From positions 309,138 through 373,137 of the forward strand of contig NZ_LNXV01000036.1 in assembly GCF_001467025.1 (NCBI RefSeq): a DNA stretch of 64,000 nt. The letters are read 5' to 3'. Position numbers and translations under genes: made by a program. The notes under the pieces are model-generated. The model searched no databases, was not told the origin of the DNA, and was given only the letters and a program-made list of their open reading frames with translations. Below are positions 37,204-46,543 of the stretch, piece after piece; the first letter of the stretch is position 1, and every line of letters begins with the position of its first letter. This stretch comes from Legionella brunensis. GTDB lineage: Bacteria; Pseudomonadota; Gammaproteobacteria; Legionellales; Legionellaceae.

Positions 37204-38535
37204 TTATGCCTCTTCCTTCGTTGTCTCTTTCTTCGGGTTCATTACTTCCTCGTAACCCATTTTCTTCTCTTTAATCTTGGCATTTTCACTGATTTTCTCA
37301 GCAACCATCTCTTCCATAACCAATGCTTCGATTTCGCCTAAGCGTTCTTTGCTCGCTTGGTACCAAGCACGAAGCTCATCCGGACTTTCGTAAGCACTTG
37401 CAAATTTATCGATCATTGCATCGACTCGAGCTTTATCTGCAACTAATTCGTGCTTTTTAACGTACTCAGAAAAGAGTAGACCAAGATGGACACGTCGTCT
37501 TGCTTGCTCTTCAAATAAGGCTCTAGGGAAATCTGGGATTTTTTCATTATCAGAATGCTCATGACCAAAAAGACGATGATACATGTCATGTTTTAAATGT
37601 TCGATTTCTTTGTCAATTAATGCATTAGGTAGCTCAAATGGGTTAACTGCCAATAACTGGTCAAAAATTTTCTCACGATTCATCGCATTGACGCGTCTTT
37701 CAAGCTCACGCACCATGTTTTCTTTAATATCTTTTTTCAGCGCATCTACTCCGCCCTCTTTGATATTAAATTTTTCAGCAAAAGCATCATCTAATGCAGG
37801 TAATTTACCTTCCATAATTTTTTGTACTGTAATTTTGAAGGTTGCTTCTTTACCAGCAAGATCTTTATGTCCATAATCTGCAGGGAAAGTTACTTTAATT
37901 TCGAAAGGTTTACCTTTTTTAGCACCTATGATGCCATCTTCGAAGCCAGGGATCATTGAACCGGAGCCAATCACGATTTCATAGCCTTCAGCACTTCCAC
38001 CTTCGAATGCTTTATCACCCAAAAAGCCTTGGAAGTCGATAGTCACTTTGTCATCTTTAGCTACAGCGCGTGATACTTCATGCCATTCTTTATTTTGCTC
38101 GCGCAACTTCTCTAACATATCCTTAACGTCACTATCCTTAACTTCAGCACGGACTGTTTCAATCGTAGCATTTTCAAGTTCAACGATAGTGATTTCGGGA
38201 AATACTTCAAAAGTGGCGGTATAGACAAAATCTTTTCCTGACTCGACTTGTTCGGGCTCAACAAGAGGCGAACCCGCAGGCACTAGCTGCTTATCTTGTA
38301 ATGCTTGATATAAAGTTGATTGAACCATTTCTCTGGCTACATCTTCACGCACACTGGTAGAAAAACGACTTTGAACAACGTGCATTGGTACCTTGCCAGG
38401 ACGAAAACCATCAACCTTCACTTTGCGAGCAAGATTTCTGAGACGCAGGCTCACTTCTTCCTCTACTTTTTCGGTCGGTACCGAAATTGTTATTTTACGT
38501 TCCAAACCTTTCAAGGTCTCAACAGAAACTTGCAT
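37204..38535 (-). CDS. tig: Trigger factor
   Basis: 443 residues. A ribosome-bound chaperone and peptidyl-prolyl isomerase that meets new chains at the tunnel exit. Domains: N-terminal ribosome-binding part with [12 protein letters not shown] (about 44-55), FKBP-type PPIase (about 160-245, [13 protein letters not shown]), and a long helical C-terminal domain. It is first in the tig-clpP unit, directly downstream of four tRNA genes on the same strand. Confidence 0.97.
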   Translation of the reverse strand: MQVSVETLKGLERKITISVPTEKVEEEVSLRLRNLARKVKVDGFRPGKVPMHVVQSRFSTSVREDVAREMVQSTLYQALQDKQLVPAGSPLVEPEQVESGKDFVYTATFEVFPEITIVELENATIETVRAEVKDSDVKDMLEKLREQNKEWHEVSRAVAKDDKVTIDFQGFLGDKAFEGGSAEGYEIVIGSGSMIPGFEDGIIGAKKGKPFEIKVTFPADYGHKDLAGKEATFKITVQKIMEGKLPALDDAFAEKFNIKEGGVDALKKDIKENMVRELERRVNAMNREKIFDQLLAVNPFELPNALIDKEIEHLKHDMYHRLFGHEHSDNEKIPDFPRALFEEQARRRVHLGLLFSEYVKKHELVADKARVDAMIDKFASAYESPDELRAWYQASKERLGEIEALVMEEMVAEKISENAKIKEKKMGYEEVMNPKKETTKEEA

Positions 38536-38564
38536 CTAGTCACCTCTTGGAAATTGTCATGAAA

Positions 38565-38649
38565 TGGTGCGAAAGGAGAGACTCGAACTCTCACGGGTTA
38601 CCCCACTGGAACCTAAATCCAGCGCGTCTACCAGTTCCGCCACTTTCGC
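38565..38649 (-). tRNA. tRNA-Leu (TAG)
   Basis: An 85-nt class II tRNA with encoded CCA; acceptor GCGAAAG, anticodon loop TTTAGGT giving TAG. Last of four tRNAs upstream of tig. Confidence 0.95.
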
Positions 38650-38768
38650 TAAACAGGGTGGAATTATCAAACAGTAAGCCACTCTTGTAAAGACTCAGAA
38701 TGAATCTTAAGCTCAGCTGGCTAAATTACTCCCAAAAATAATCATATTTTGGATTTATTATTGGTGTA

Positions 38769-38845
38769 TGGGGTGAACGATGGGACTCGAACCCACGACA
38801 ACCGGGATCACAACCCGGGGCTCTACCAACTGAGCTACGCTCACC
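38769..38845 (-). tRNA. tRNA-His (GTG)
   Basis: A 77-nt tRNA with encoded CCA and the extra 5' G (G-1) facing C73 that marks tRNA-His. The anticodon loop TTGTGAT gives GTG. Confidence 0.95.
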
Positions 38846-38883
38846 ATAATTATTACAATTAAATAGGAACTCTGCACAAAGGC

Positions 38884-38960
38884 TGGCACGCCCGGCAGGA
38901 TTCGAACCTGCTACCCTCGGCTTAGAAGGCCGATGCTCTATCCAGATGAGCTACGGGCGC
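38884..38960 (-). tRNA. tRNA-Arg (TCT)
   Basis: A 77-nt tRNA with encoded CCA; acceptor GCGCCCG, anticodon loop CTTCTAA giving TCT. Confidence 0.95.
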
Positions 38961-38971
38961 AAATTTAAAAC

Positions 38972-39048
38972 TGGTCGGGGTGGAGGGATTCGAACCCCCG
39001 ACATCCTGCTCCCAAAGCAGGCGCGCTACCAGACTGCGCTACACCCCG
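38972..39048 (-). tRNA. tRNA-Pro (TGG)
   Basis: A 77-nt tRNA with encoded CCA; acceptor CGGGGTG, anticodon loop TTTGGGA giving TGG. First of the Pro-Arg-His-Leu group; E. coli has the same four specificities together (argX-hisR-leuT-proM) in a different order. Confidence 0.95.
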
Positions 39049-39216
39049 TTAACCCGTCCCGAGGACAGAGCGCAAATAATACTCGTAGCTGTGCTATAGG
39101 TCAATAACCAAAACCATTAAATTTTAATGAAAGTGGAGTCTCTTCGATAAACAATTCATTTGCCGCCTATATTTTTTTTAGTTAGCATTAAAAACTTCGT
39201 TTCTATAGTGGTAATT

Positions 39217-40440
39217 ATGAAACCTCGACTGCTTCCAATATTTGATAACATGAATTATCTTCATAAAAATCAAGAAAACGTCATTTTACCTGATGCTCGT
39301 TTTCAGAATGATTTCTATTACAGCTTAAATTTTTTAAAGAGTTATAATGGTAGCTTAGGTACTTTCAACAGTTATCGGCGCGAAGCCGAGCGCCTTTTGC
39401 AATGGTGTTGGCACATCAAAAAGACGACTCTTTGCGAACTTAAACGCGACGATATTGAGCAGTTCGTTCGCTTTTGCCAAAACCCGCCATCTACCTGGAT
39501 AAGTTTGAAAAAAGTACCACGCTTTCTCGAAAAGGAAGGGAAACGTCAACCCAATGAAGATTGGCGCCCCTTTGTTGCCAGTGTGAGTAAATCAGAAAGA
39601 AAGCAAGGTGTTGCGCCGTCAGTTGAGCAATTTAGCCTCTCACAAGGGGCAGTACAGGAAATATTTGCTATTTTAAGTACTTTTTTTAATTTTTTGATTG
39701 CTGAAGAATACCTGGTATCTAATCCAGTTGCCTTAATTAGACAGAAAAGTAAATTTGTCCGTAAACGCCAAACAAATGCCCCTATAAGACGTTTGAGTCT
39801 CAATCAATGGGATGCAGTACTTGATGCTGCAGAAAAGCTCGCCAATGAGAATCCTGAAAAGCATGAGCGCACGCGCTTTATTCTCAGTATGCTTTTCGGT
39901 ATGTATTTACGTATCTCTGAGCTTGCTGCGAGTGAGCGTTGGATCCCAACAATGAATGATTTTGCCAAAGATTCAAACGGTCAATGGTGGTTTACCACCG
40001 TAGGGAAAGGCAATAAAGAACGACAAGTTGCTGTTAGTGATGCGATGCTGGCCAGCTTAGCGCGTTGGCGTCAGTTTTTAGGTTTAACTCCGTTCCCCTC
40101 ACCTGCCGATAACTCTCCGCTAATACCAAGAATTCGTGGTACAGGACCCATGAGCGATACTGCCCCTATACGACGCTTAGTACAACTTTGCTTTGACTTG
40201 GCCGCTGAAGACTTGCGTCGCCATGATAGGTTGGAAGAGGCTGATAACTTGGCAGCAGCCACTGTACACTGGCTAAGGCATACTGGCATCTCTGAAGACG
40301 TTAAAATTCGCCCCAGAGAACATGTACGCGACGACGCAGGACATAGCTCTAGTGCGACAACAGACCGTTACATTGATGTTGAAATGCATGCGCGGCATCA
40401 ATCAGCACGAAAAAAGAAAATTATAGTTGAAAGTGAGTAG
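39217..40440 (+). CDS. Orphan tyrosine recombinase/integrase
   Basis: 407 residues from the ATG at 39217; an upstream TTG at 39160 would add 19 hydrophobic residues and is less likely. An N-terminal SAM-like core-binding domain (about 40-190) is followed by the catalytic domain. The catalytic set is complete: Arg in YLRISEL, Lys in VGKGNKERQ, His-x-x-Arg in HWLRHTG, His in AGHSS and Tyr in TDRYID. It is 168 bases from the 5' end of tRNA-Pro, on the wrong side for integration into the tRNA 3' end, and has no phage or island genes beside it. It is followed by a convergent murI. Possibly a domesticated recombinase. Confidence 0.85.
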   Translation: MKPRLLPIFDNMNYLHKNQENVILPDARFQNDFYYSLNFLKSYNGSLGTFNSYRREAERLLQWCWHIKKTTLCELKRDDIEQFVRFCQNPPSTWISLKKVPRFLEKEGKRQPNEDWRPFVASVSKSERKQGVAPSVEQFSLSQGAVQEIFAILSTFFNFLIAEEYLVSNPVALIRQKSKFVRKRQTNAPIRRLSLNQWDAVLDAAEKLANENPEKHERTRFILSMLFGMYLRISELAASERWIPTMNDFAKDSNGQWWFTTVGKGNKERQVAVSDAMLASLARWRQFLGLTPFPSPADNSPLIPRIRGTGPMSDTAPIRRLVQLCFDLAAEDLRRHDRLEEADNLAAATVHWLRHTGISEDVKIRPREHVRDDAGHSSSATTDRYIDVEMHARHQSARKKKIIVESE

Positions 40441-40444
40441 TCTA

Positions 40445-40466
40445 GAGCTTATTTGCAAATAAGCTC
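40445..40466. terminator. Bidirectional hairpin between integrase and murI
   Basis: A 22-base perfect palindrome, GAGCTTATTTG and its reverse complement, fills the gap between the two convergent stop codons. It can fold on either strand; no T-tract on either side. Confidence 0.55.
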
Positions 40467-41276
40467 TTACGTGCAAGCATCAACTAATTCAATGCGATTA
40501 TGAGGGAGTGGTTCGCCAAGGAAAATCTCCCCCACGGCTTGAAAACGTTTAATTGAATCAGTGACTAAATAATGAATAACCTGCGTTCCATCTGTACTGG
40601 ATAATTTCGTTTTTGTTAATATTTCTTTCAGGGCTTTTGCAGTAGCTTCAGCAGAGTCAACAATGGTAACCCCTGCAGGTAAAAGTGTTTTTAACAACGA
40701 CTTAAACACGGGAAAGTGAGTACAACCTAAAAGAAGAGTATCTTCATCACGAAAATCTGACAAATAATGCTTTAATGCTTCCCGAGCAATCGCATTATCG
40801 ACCATTCCTTCTTCGGCAAGAGCCACTAGAACACTGCATGCACGAGCACTTATTGTGGCTTGCGGCAATTTTTCACAAATTAGACGTTGATAAGCGCTTG
40901 AAGCAATAGTCGTTTCAGTCGCTAAAACAGCAATACGTTGATTTTTAGTTGCAGCCACTACTGCTGCAGCGCCCGGAGATACAACCCCTAAAACTGGCAG
41001 GTCAGGCAACATCTCTTGTAAGTGAGGAAGCGCTGCTGTTGTCGCCGTGTTACAAGCAATAACCAATGCTTTTATCTGTTTTTCTACTAAAACACGAGCC
41101 ATCTGCAATGCATATTGCTGCACCGTATCAGGGCTTTTGGTACCGTAAGGCAATCGGGCTGTATCCCCAAGATAGACAAAAGACTCTTTAACCAGGGTAG
41201 CTTTAAGCGCCCTTAAGACTGTTAAGCCACCCATACCTGAATCGAACACACCAATAGGCAAATTATTCTTATTCAT
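40467..41276 (-). CDS. murI: Glutamate racemase
   Basis: 269 residues. It makes D-glutamate for peptidoglycan. The cofactor-free two-Cys mechanism is supported by Cys75 (ACNTAT) and Cys185 (GCTHFP), and the N-terminal FDSGMGGLTV is typical. Monocistronic; convergent with the integrase gene. Confidence 0.95.
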   Translation of the reverse strand: MNKNNLPIGVFDSGMGGLTVLRALKATLVKESFVYLGDTARLPYGTKSPDTVQQYALQMARVLVEKQIKALVIACNTATTAALPHLQEMLPDLPVLGVVSPGAAAVVAATKNQRIAVLATETTIASSAYQRLICEKLPQATISARACSVLVALAEEGMVDNAIAREALKHYLSDFRDEDTLLLGCTHFPVFKSLLKTLLPAGVTIVDSAEATAKALKEILTKTKLSSTDGTQVIHYLVTDSIKRFQAVGEIFLGEPLPHNRIELVDACT

Positions 41277-41335
41277 TATTGTCCTAAATTGTAAGTTTAA
41301 CTGGTTATTAATAAATAACTAACTTACCTCGCCCT

Positions 41336-44300
41336 TCAACTACTTTGACCTGGAACAGTTGGGGCCTTGTTTTCCTGTTCCGTATTCACTTGCTCTACCT
41401 TAGGTTTGATATCTTTCAATTTTGATTTGACAACGTCGCTGGCTGCAGTATTTGTTTTCTCTTTTGCTTCTTCCCTTTTCTCTCCGAGCTTGACCGTAGA
41501 AAACTCTTTCATACCAGTTGCGCTATTAAGAACTGAAGGATGAGTTTTCCAAGTCTCATATTCGGGTAGATTGATAATAGACTCTCCTTTGCCAAAGAAA
41601 TCTTTTTTAATGTGTTGATTTGGATTAAACCCGGCCGTGCTGCTTACCTTAATCGCACTGCTATCAAATTCCATACCTGGGACATTTCTACCAATCACCA
41701 TTAATGCCATCCACATATTTTTAACTTGGTCCTCATCACCATCATCCAGATAGATAGGATCGTCTGCTGTAGGCGGCCCATCTTTTAATACCTGCATGGC
41801 TAATGCCATATAAAACTCTTTAGTCGCTTTTTCCTCAGTGGGAGGAGGAGGTTGGCGTACAGTGAACGAGGAGCTACCAACATATTCCACCTGACCTTTA
41901 CTATTGACTCGCGCCATTTCAGGCTTACGCTCCTCCAGGAATTTACTATAAATCGGTCCAGTAGTCCCTACGGTCCCAATCGTGTGGTTACGAATACAGC
42001 CTGCAGGAATAGGTTTCTCTGTATCAAAATGTTTATAACCCTCAGGTGTAATCTGATTTCTTCTCACTGTAAGATTAGCTGTCAAATCCACAGTTTCATT
42101 ACCAGCACTGCTAAGCAACGATTGTTTCTGGCTAATTGGATAATCATCAATCTTTGACTTAAAAGCTAAAAATTTAACGTCTTTACCCACTTGGGCCTCT
42201 TGCAGTGTTTTCAGCAGGCCTTTTTTCAGTAAAGAGTTATCTGGCCCTATAGGATTACCCCGTAGCAGTCTTTGTACTCCTTCATAACGCTCAAGCTCTT
42301 TCTGTGCTGCATCTAACTGCTTGTTGAGTTCATCCCTATACTCCTTAAGCTTATCTTTACGCCATTGCGGTGTATTAACAGGCAACTCATGAGCTTGAGG
42401 GATACTGGCAAGCTGCTCATTCAAAAGCGTTATCTCATTTCGATAAAACTTCACCATCGAATTAGAGACTTTATCAAGCTCAGTATATTGCTCCAACATC
42501 TCGCGAGCATTCTCTTTAGCCGTAGCCTGAAAAGCAGGATTGAACCAATCAAAAACTTTTGTTTCACTTAAGAGCTTTAACTGCTTATGGATTTTCTTAT
42601 CAGCCTCAGTAATTTCCTTATGTAAATCTGTAAATTTGTTTCGCTCTTTTGTTTGTAGATCTATAAGCCTGGCTATATTCGTTTGATCAGAACTAAGGAA
42701 TACCGCTTTACTCGCACTTGCTTTTGCATCTTTAAATGCTTCTGGCGTCAGTTGTTCTTTTAAATCATCACGATTAAACGTACCTCTTGGAGCAGGCGGA
42801 TTGACTAGATTAGCAGCCTGTAATTTCCCCAAAAACTCAGCCGAGCTTGATGACTCATAAAAATTTCCCACGATAGTATTTATCTGAGCATCAGGAAATT
42901 CATCTTCTTTCTCTAGAGTCATTAAGAATTGCATAACTGCTTTATTTGTGGCAGAAGGAGTAATTCCGTATCTCGCAATTAAATGCTGGTTATGATCTCG
43001 TTGATCCTGAATCGCTTCTTGAATTACATCATCACGTGTGCGATTAGCTGAATCATAGCCAAACCCCACATATAAATCCTCAGGATCCATTCCTAGAACC
43101 TGAGCAAAACGATCCACTGCTCTTTTATATTCTGTTGTGGGGCCATTAAAATCGGTGCTTGGATCCAAAAGCACATCATTAATAGCCTTAACCTGCGCCT
43201 CAGTTAATGGATTATCTAGCGTCATCTCACCAATAATCTTTGCCACTTGAGCATTGACAATTTTTGAAGCGCGAGCATGCTGTAAATTCTCTTCTGCCGC
43301 TGCCGTCAAAAGAGCAGGATCAATCGTTATATCCCCACCCAATGCTTTTACAATAGCCAGACTCGTTGCATTGACATCACGACCATGAGCATCCATTAAA
43401 GTGCGCATGATTTCCGGTTTAGCAAGGATAACTTGTTGTGTAGCCAGTGGTAGTTGCTCGATAACTTTAATAAGGGCATCATGGTTATCAAAGCGAGAAT
43501 ATTGATCCAAGCTTAAAGCAATGGTTTTAGCTGCAGCTGCTTTTTGTACAGAAGCCATGCTGTCCTTGTTAACCCAGCCTTGCTCAGTAATCCCCATATC
43601 CGTTAACGCAGCTTTAAATGTATCGATGTCTTTGGCTTGTGTCAGTTTTTTTAACTTAGTAAGATCTCCATCTTCTGGATAATTACTAACCAAATTCTCA
43701 ACTAGACGTGCCCGAAAAGCTTGTTGCTCTTTTTGAGGTAGAGTTCCGACTAGGGCGCCTACATTTAAGTGACTTAAATCAAAGGCAGCCAATTCTCTTG
43801 TAGCGCCATGAATAGCAGTTGGGTCTGCTATATTAAGATTATTAATATTAATTATAAAATCAGCAAAATTATTACCCCGCAAATCTATTTTTTTAGTAAC
43901 TCGCAGAGTAGCTTCCATTGCTGCATAGGCACTTAACGTCTTTTCATAATCCCCATAGGCATTTTGATGAATTACATCATCTTCACCGGGAAAAGCGCTA
44001 GTGGCAGGTCTACCCAGAAGAACTCTCACTGCTCCCTTGAGAAGGCCAACGCTTGTGGGGTATGCCAAAGTCGCTAGCTGATCGGGACTTAAAGCTTTAA
44101 CACCATCCTCGCTCTTGGCTAGAGAAATCAGCGCCTGTTGCCGTGCTTTTTTGACATTGTCAGGATTTTTAAAGTACTCTGCGACTCCTGGTGGTACCGC
44201 ACGTCCTTGAGTAAAATGTCCCCAGCCTACATTAAAATCAGGATTAGGCTCGTTTAACATTTGTCTTAAACGAGTAGCATCCTTGGCGCTATATAATGAT

Positions 44301-45574
44301 TTTCTCACATAAGCCGCCGCAACGATTTGCTGTACGCTTTTCGGATCAGAAAAGGCGCTATGAAAACTATTTTCAGTTTGATAACCAAGTACAGTATTGC
44401 TGGCTAAAACATTTTTAATGTCTGCTACTGAGGTAACCTTCATTAAAGCATTTAAAGTTTCGACATCATCTAGCTCGGCTATCTTAAGCTGCAGAGCCCG
44501 GGTAGCTGCGGCCTGGCGAATACTCGCTAAATTTTCTGCGGTAACGGCAGCATTTAAATAAAGATCATTTGCATTATTGCCCCCCTGCAATATGTCTTTT
44601 AAGGCATTTAGGTCAGTTTGACTGGCAATATTCTTAAGCGCATCTTTATTATTACCTATGCTTAATGCTTGCTCTAAGTATTTTTTACCTACTAGAGCTC
44701 GAACCCAAGGCGCGTCGGCATCTTGCAATGCAGTTCTATAAGGAGCGGGAAAACCTGTGCCAACACTAATGGCTGCATTCAAAAACGTAGATGCCGTAGG
44801 GTCTTGCAAAGCCACAAGCGTAGTATTCAGATTAAGAGGAGGATTATTAGCAAAATGTAACTCAATTCCTTTTTTAGCAGCCTCATTTGCTACTAACCTC
44901 TGTAAATTCCCCAACGGGTTTGCCAGAAGCATCTTAGGAGACGTTGAAGGTGCAATACCAAGTCCGTTCAGTGCAGCTTGAAACGCAGGCTGACCACCAG
45001 CAGTTAATAAGGCATTGATTTGATTAATATCTTGGCATGAGCTGATCTTTTTCAGAAGCAGCTGGCGCTGCGCTTCGAATCTAATTCTATCGACTGCGTC
45101 ATTAGTAAGTACCGACTCATCATTAGGGTTCCAGTTAGCAATTCGACCTGCTGGTGCCCCTAATTTTGTTCTACCATCAGGGTGAGCTAATAGGTTGCGC
45201 AACTGAACTCTATTATCCTGCTCTATGATAGCCTTAAGAGCTGCCTCATCCGCATTCTGAAGCGCGATAATCATCCTTTTTTCGGCAGCAAGTTTGAATA
45301 ATGCCTGGAAATCTTGGGCAGGAACTGCTCCCATCCCAACATCACCATCTGGCTTTAAATCATTATCATTGTTATGTGCAAAACCCGTTGGATTAAAATT
45401 AACACCTAACCCGTTCCAAATAGCCCCTTGGTCTATGATCGCTTTTCTAAATGCATCTGGAGTAGTATGGCTTACCTCCAGCATTTTATTTAAAACTTGA
45501 AGGGCTTCAGCTGGTTTTTTAAGAAGTGCAGCATTTTGCAGCGCGGCTAATAGCGTATTATTTACGGCAGGCAT
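41336..45574 (-). CDS. 1412-residue repeat protein; candidate Dot/Icm effector
   Basis: A very large soluble protein without signal peptide or clear membrane segment. At least five copies of a loose unit of 45-65 residues can be seen: around residues 40-104, 121-176, 196-240, near 650 and near 910. Each has F-x-x-A-L and G-I-type positions, then often W-N or N-x-D, then an Ala/Lys-rich helix. Between about 950 and 1130 the sequence is Lys/Glu/Leu-rich and likely coiled coil. The C-terminal region has a globular part followed by a Lys/Glu-rich tail ending in small residues (APTVPGQSS), like Dot/Icm signals. No named family recognised; function unknown. Confidence 0.7.
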   Translation of the reverse strand: MPAVNNTLLAALQNAALLKKPAEALQVLNKMLEVSHTTPDAFRKAIIDQGAIWNGLGVNFNPTGFAHNNDNDLKPDGDVGMGAVPAQDFQALFKLAAEKRMIIALQNADEAALKAIIEQDNRVQLRNLLAHPDGRTKLGAPAGRIANWNPNDESVLTNDAVDRIRFEAQRQLLLKKISSCQDINQINALLTAGGQPAFQAALNGLGIAPSTSPKMLLANPLGNLQRLVANEAAKKGIELHFANNPPLNLNTTLVALQDPTASTFLNAAISVGTGFPAPYRTALQDADAPWVRALVGKKYLEQALSIGNNKDALKNIASQTDLNALKDILQGGNNANDLYLNAAVTAENLASIRQAAATRALQLKIAELDDVETLNALMKVTSVADIKNVLASNTVLGYQTENSFHSAFSDPKSVQQIVAAAYVRKSLYSAKDATRLRQMLNEPNPDFNVGWGHFTQGRAVPPGVAEYFKNPDNVKKARQQALISLAKSEDGVKALSPDQLATLAYPTSVGLLKGAVRVLLGRPATSAFPGEDDVIHQNAYGDYEKTLSAYAAMEATLRVTKKIDLRGNNFADFIININNLNIADPTAIHGATRELAAFDLSHLNVGALVGTLPQKEQQAFRARLVENLVSNYPEDGDLTKLKKLTQAKDIDTFKAALTDMGITEQGWVNKDSMASVQKAAAAKTIALSLDQYSRFDNHDALIKVIEQLPLATQQVILAKPEIMRTLMDAHGRDVNATSLAIVKALGGDITIDPALLTAAAEENLQHARASKIVNAQVAKIIGEMTLDNPLTEAQVKAINDVLLDPSTDFNGPTTEYKRAVDRFAQVLGMDPEDLYVGFGYDSANRTRDDVIQEAIQDQRDHNQHLIARYGITPSATNKAVMQFLMTLEKEDEFPDAQINTIVGNFYESSSSAEFLGKLQAANLVNPPAPRGTFNRDDLKEQLTPEAFKDAKASASKAVFLSSDQTNIARLIDLQTKERNKFTDLHKEITEADKKIHKQLKLLSETKVFDWFNPAFQATAKENAREMLEQYTELDKVSNSMVKFYRNEITLLNEQLASIPQAHELPVNTPQWRKDKLKEYRDELNKQLDAAQKELERYEGVQRLLRGNPIGPDNSLLKKGLLKTLQEAQVGKDVKFLAFKSKIDDYPISQKQSLLSSAGNETVDLTANLTVRRNQITPEGYKHFDTEKPIPAGCIRNHTIGTVGTTGPIYSKFLEERKPEMARVNSKGQVEYVGSSSFTVRQPPPPTEEKATKEFYMALAMQVLKDGPPTADDPIYLDDGDEDQVKNMWMALMVIGRNVPGMEFDSSAIKVSSTAGFNPNQHIKKDFFGKGESIINLPEYETWKTHPSVLNSATGMKEFSTVKLGEKREEAKEKTNTAASDVVKSKLKDIKPKVEQVNTEQENKAPTVPGQSS

Positions 45575-45600
45575 TTGTTACTCCGCAAGAGTCATAATAA

Positions 45601-45627
45601 TTTTAATTTTAAACTTAATTTATTAAG
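45601..45627 (-). promoter_or_regulatory. Possible PmrA-type box upstream of the 1412-residue gene
   Basis: On the minus strand, 27-53 bases before the ATG, the sequence CTTAATAAATTAAGTTTAA has two TTAA-type half sites about 11 bases apart. The PmrA response regulator of Legionella, which controls many effector genes, binds a tandem cTTAATatT repeat. The match is imperfect and the region is very AT-rich, so it may be chance. Confidence 0.25.
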
Positions 45628-45721
45628 TATTCCTTAAACTTTACAGGATTTTATAAAAAAGGCTTGATTTGAGTCTAACCTCTTCTATTTTTAATAGTAT
45701 AGCAAGCAACAGGACGAATAA

Positions 45722-46024
45722 ATGAACAAGTTATTTTGCTTCATTTTTGCCTTCTTACCAGGGATAGTTTTTGCTCAAGGTTGCATTGTGGGAGGAAAGC
45801 CCGATAAACCCCGTTATGTTTGCATGGACGGGCGCTCTCTGCGTATGACCAGCAGTGGTTTCTTATGGAACGCCAAGCGTGGTTGTTTTATGAGCAAGAT
45901 TCCTTGTTGCGCCTATGATGCCACTCATTATAGTTTTTCTACCAATCCTTCTTATGTTTACTACTCCTATAAAAAATGTCGTGAGGGTTACCCTTATCAT
46001 TTAGGGGAGATGCAAACCCATTAG
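45722..46024 (+). CDS. Small Cys-rich secreted protein
   Basis: 100 residues with a signal peptide (about 1-18, cleavage after VFA). The mature part has six Cys (21, 34, 55, 62, 63, 86), enough for three disulfides, and a Tyr/Ser-rich middle. It is probably periplasmic or secreted. No family recognised. The start ATG follows the divergent control region shared with the 1412-residue gene. Confidence 0.65.
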   Translation: MNKLFCFIFAFLPGIVFAQGCIVGGKPDKPRYVCMDGRSLRMTSSGFLWNAKRGCFMSKIPCCAYDATHYSFSTNPSYVYYSYKKCREGYPYHLGEMQTH

Positions 46025-46050
46025 AACTTTTTAGAAGATATCATTCAGCG

Positions 46051-46073
46051 AACCCCGCGGTCGATGCCACGGG
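46051..46073. repeat. CCGCGG-GATGCC hairpin element, copy 1
   Basis: CCCCGCGGTCGATGCCACGGG forms an imperfect hairpin about 27 bases after the Cys-rich gene. A related sequence occurs at 62819-62842, also next to a small Cys-rich secreted gene. Confidence 0.4.
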
Positions 46074-46119
46074 AATACGGTGTCAGATTGAATAGGTATA
46101 TTTGTTCAGAAATGCTAAT

Positions 46120-46539
46120 TTAGGAATAGCTATAATTGACTGTCAACAAGATGGCAACAATGAGCCAAATGACCATACTGGTAATAAATGCAAAACGAAA
46201 CGGCTCAAAGCTTTTGTGTTTTATCCAAAAATTAGCAATAGCAACAGGGAGGACTGCTAGTCCCATTAGGATAATAATATTTGCAACGATAAGTGCTTCT
46301 TTGAAAGAGAGCCAATTAGCTATAGTGGCAGCTGCAGTGTGCAAGATTCGTTTGGTTTGTAACAATCCCCAGGAAACCCACGGATCGTAATAAACTACCA
46401 AAGTCGAAGCCAAGATAAGCGGTAATAGCAATTTCATACCACGAATTGCAAATATCCTCTTAAAAAAATTAGCGAATTCCTGCGAAAACATCACAACAAT
46501 CGCACAACACACCACGACTAGTGCTACTGTTAATAACAT
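46120..46539 (-). CDS. Four-segment inner-membrane protein of unknown function
   Basis: 139 residues from the ATG at 46539, four bases after the uup stop and preceded by AGGGGTGA; a longer frame from 46590 would run inside uup. About four hydrophobic segments are separated by short polar loops, with a central WVSWGLLQTKR segment. No motif recognised. The close position behind uup suggests co-transcription. Confidence 0.65.
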   Translation of the reverse strand: MLLTVALVVVCCAIVVMFSQEFANFFKRIFAIRGMKLLLPLILASTLVVYYDPWVSWGLLQTKRILHTAAATIANWLSFKEALIVANIIILMGLAVLPVAIANFWIKHKSFEPFRFAFITSMVIWLIVAILLTVNYSYS

Positions 46540-46543
46540 GTTA

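Noticed and set aside
38972..40440. Genomic island integrated at tRNA-Pro
   Set aside because: The integrase is on the 5' side of the tRNA, no direct repeat of the tRNA 3' end was noticed, and the next gene is core murI.
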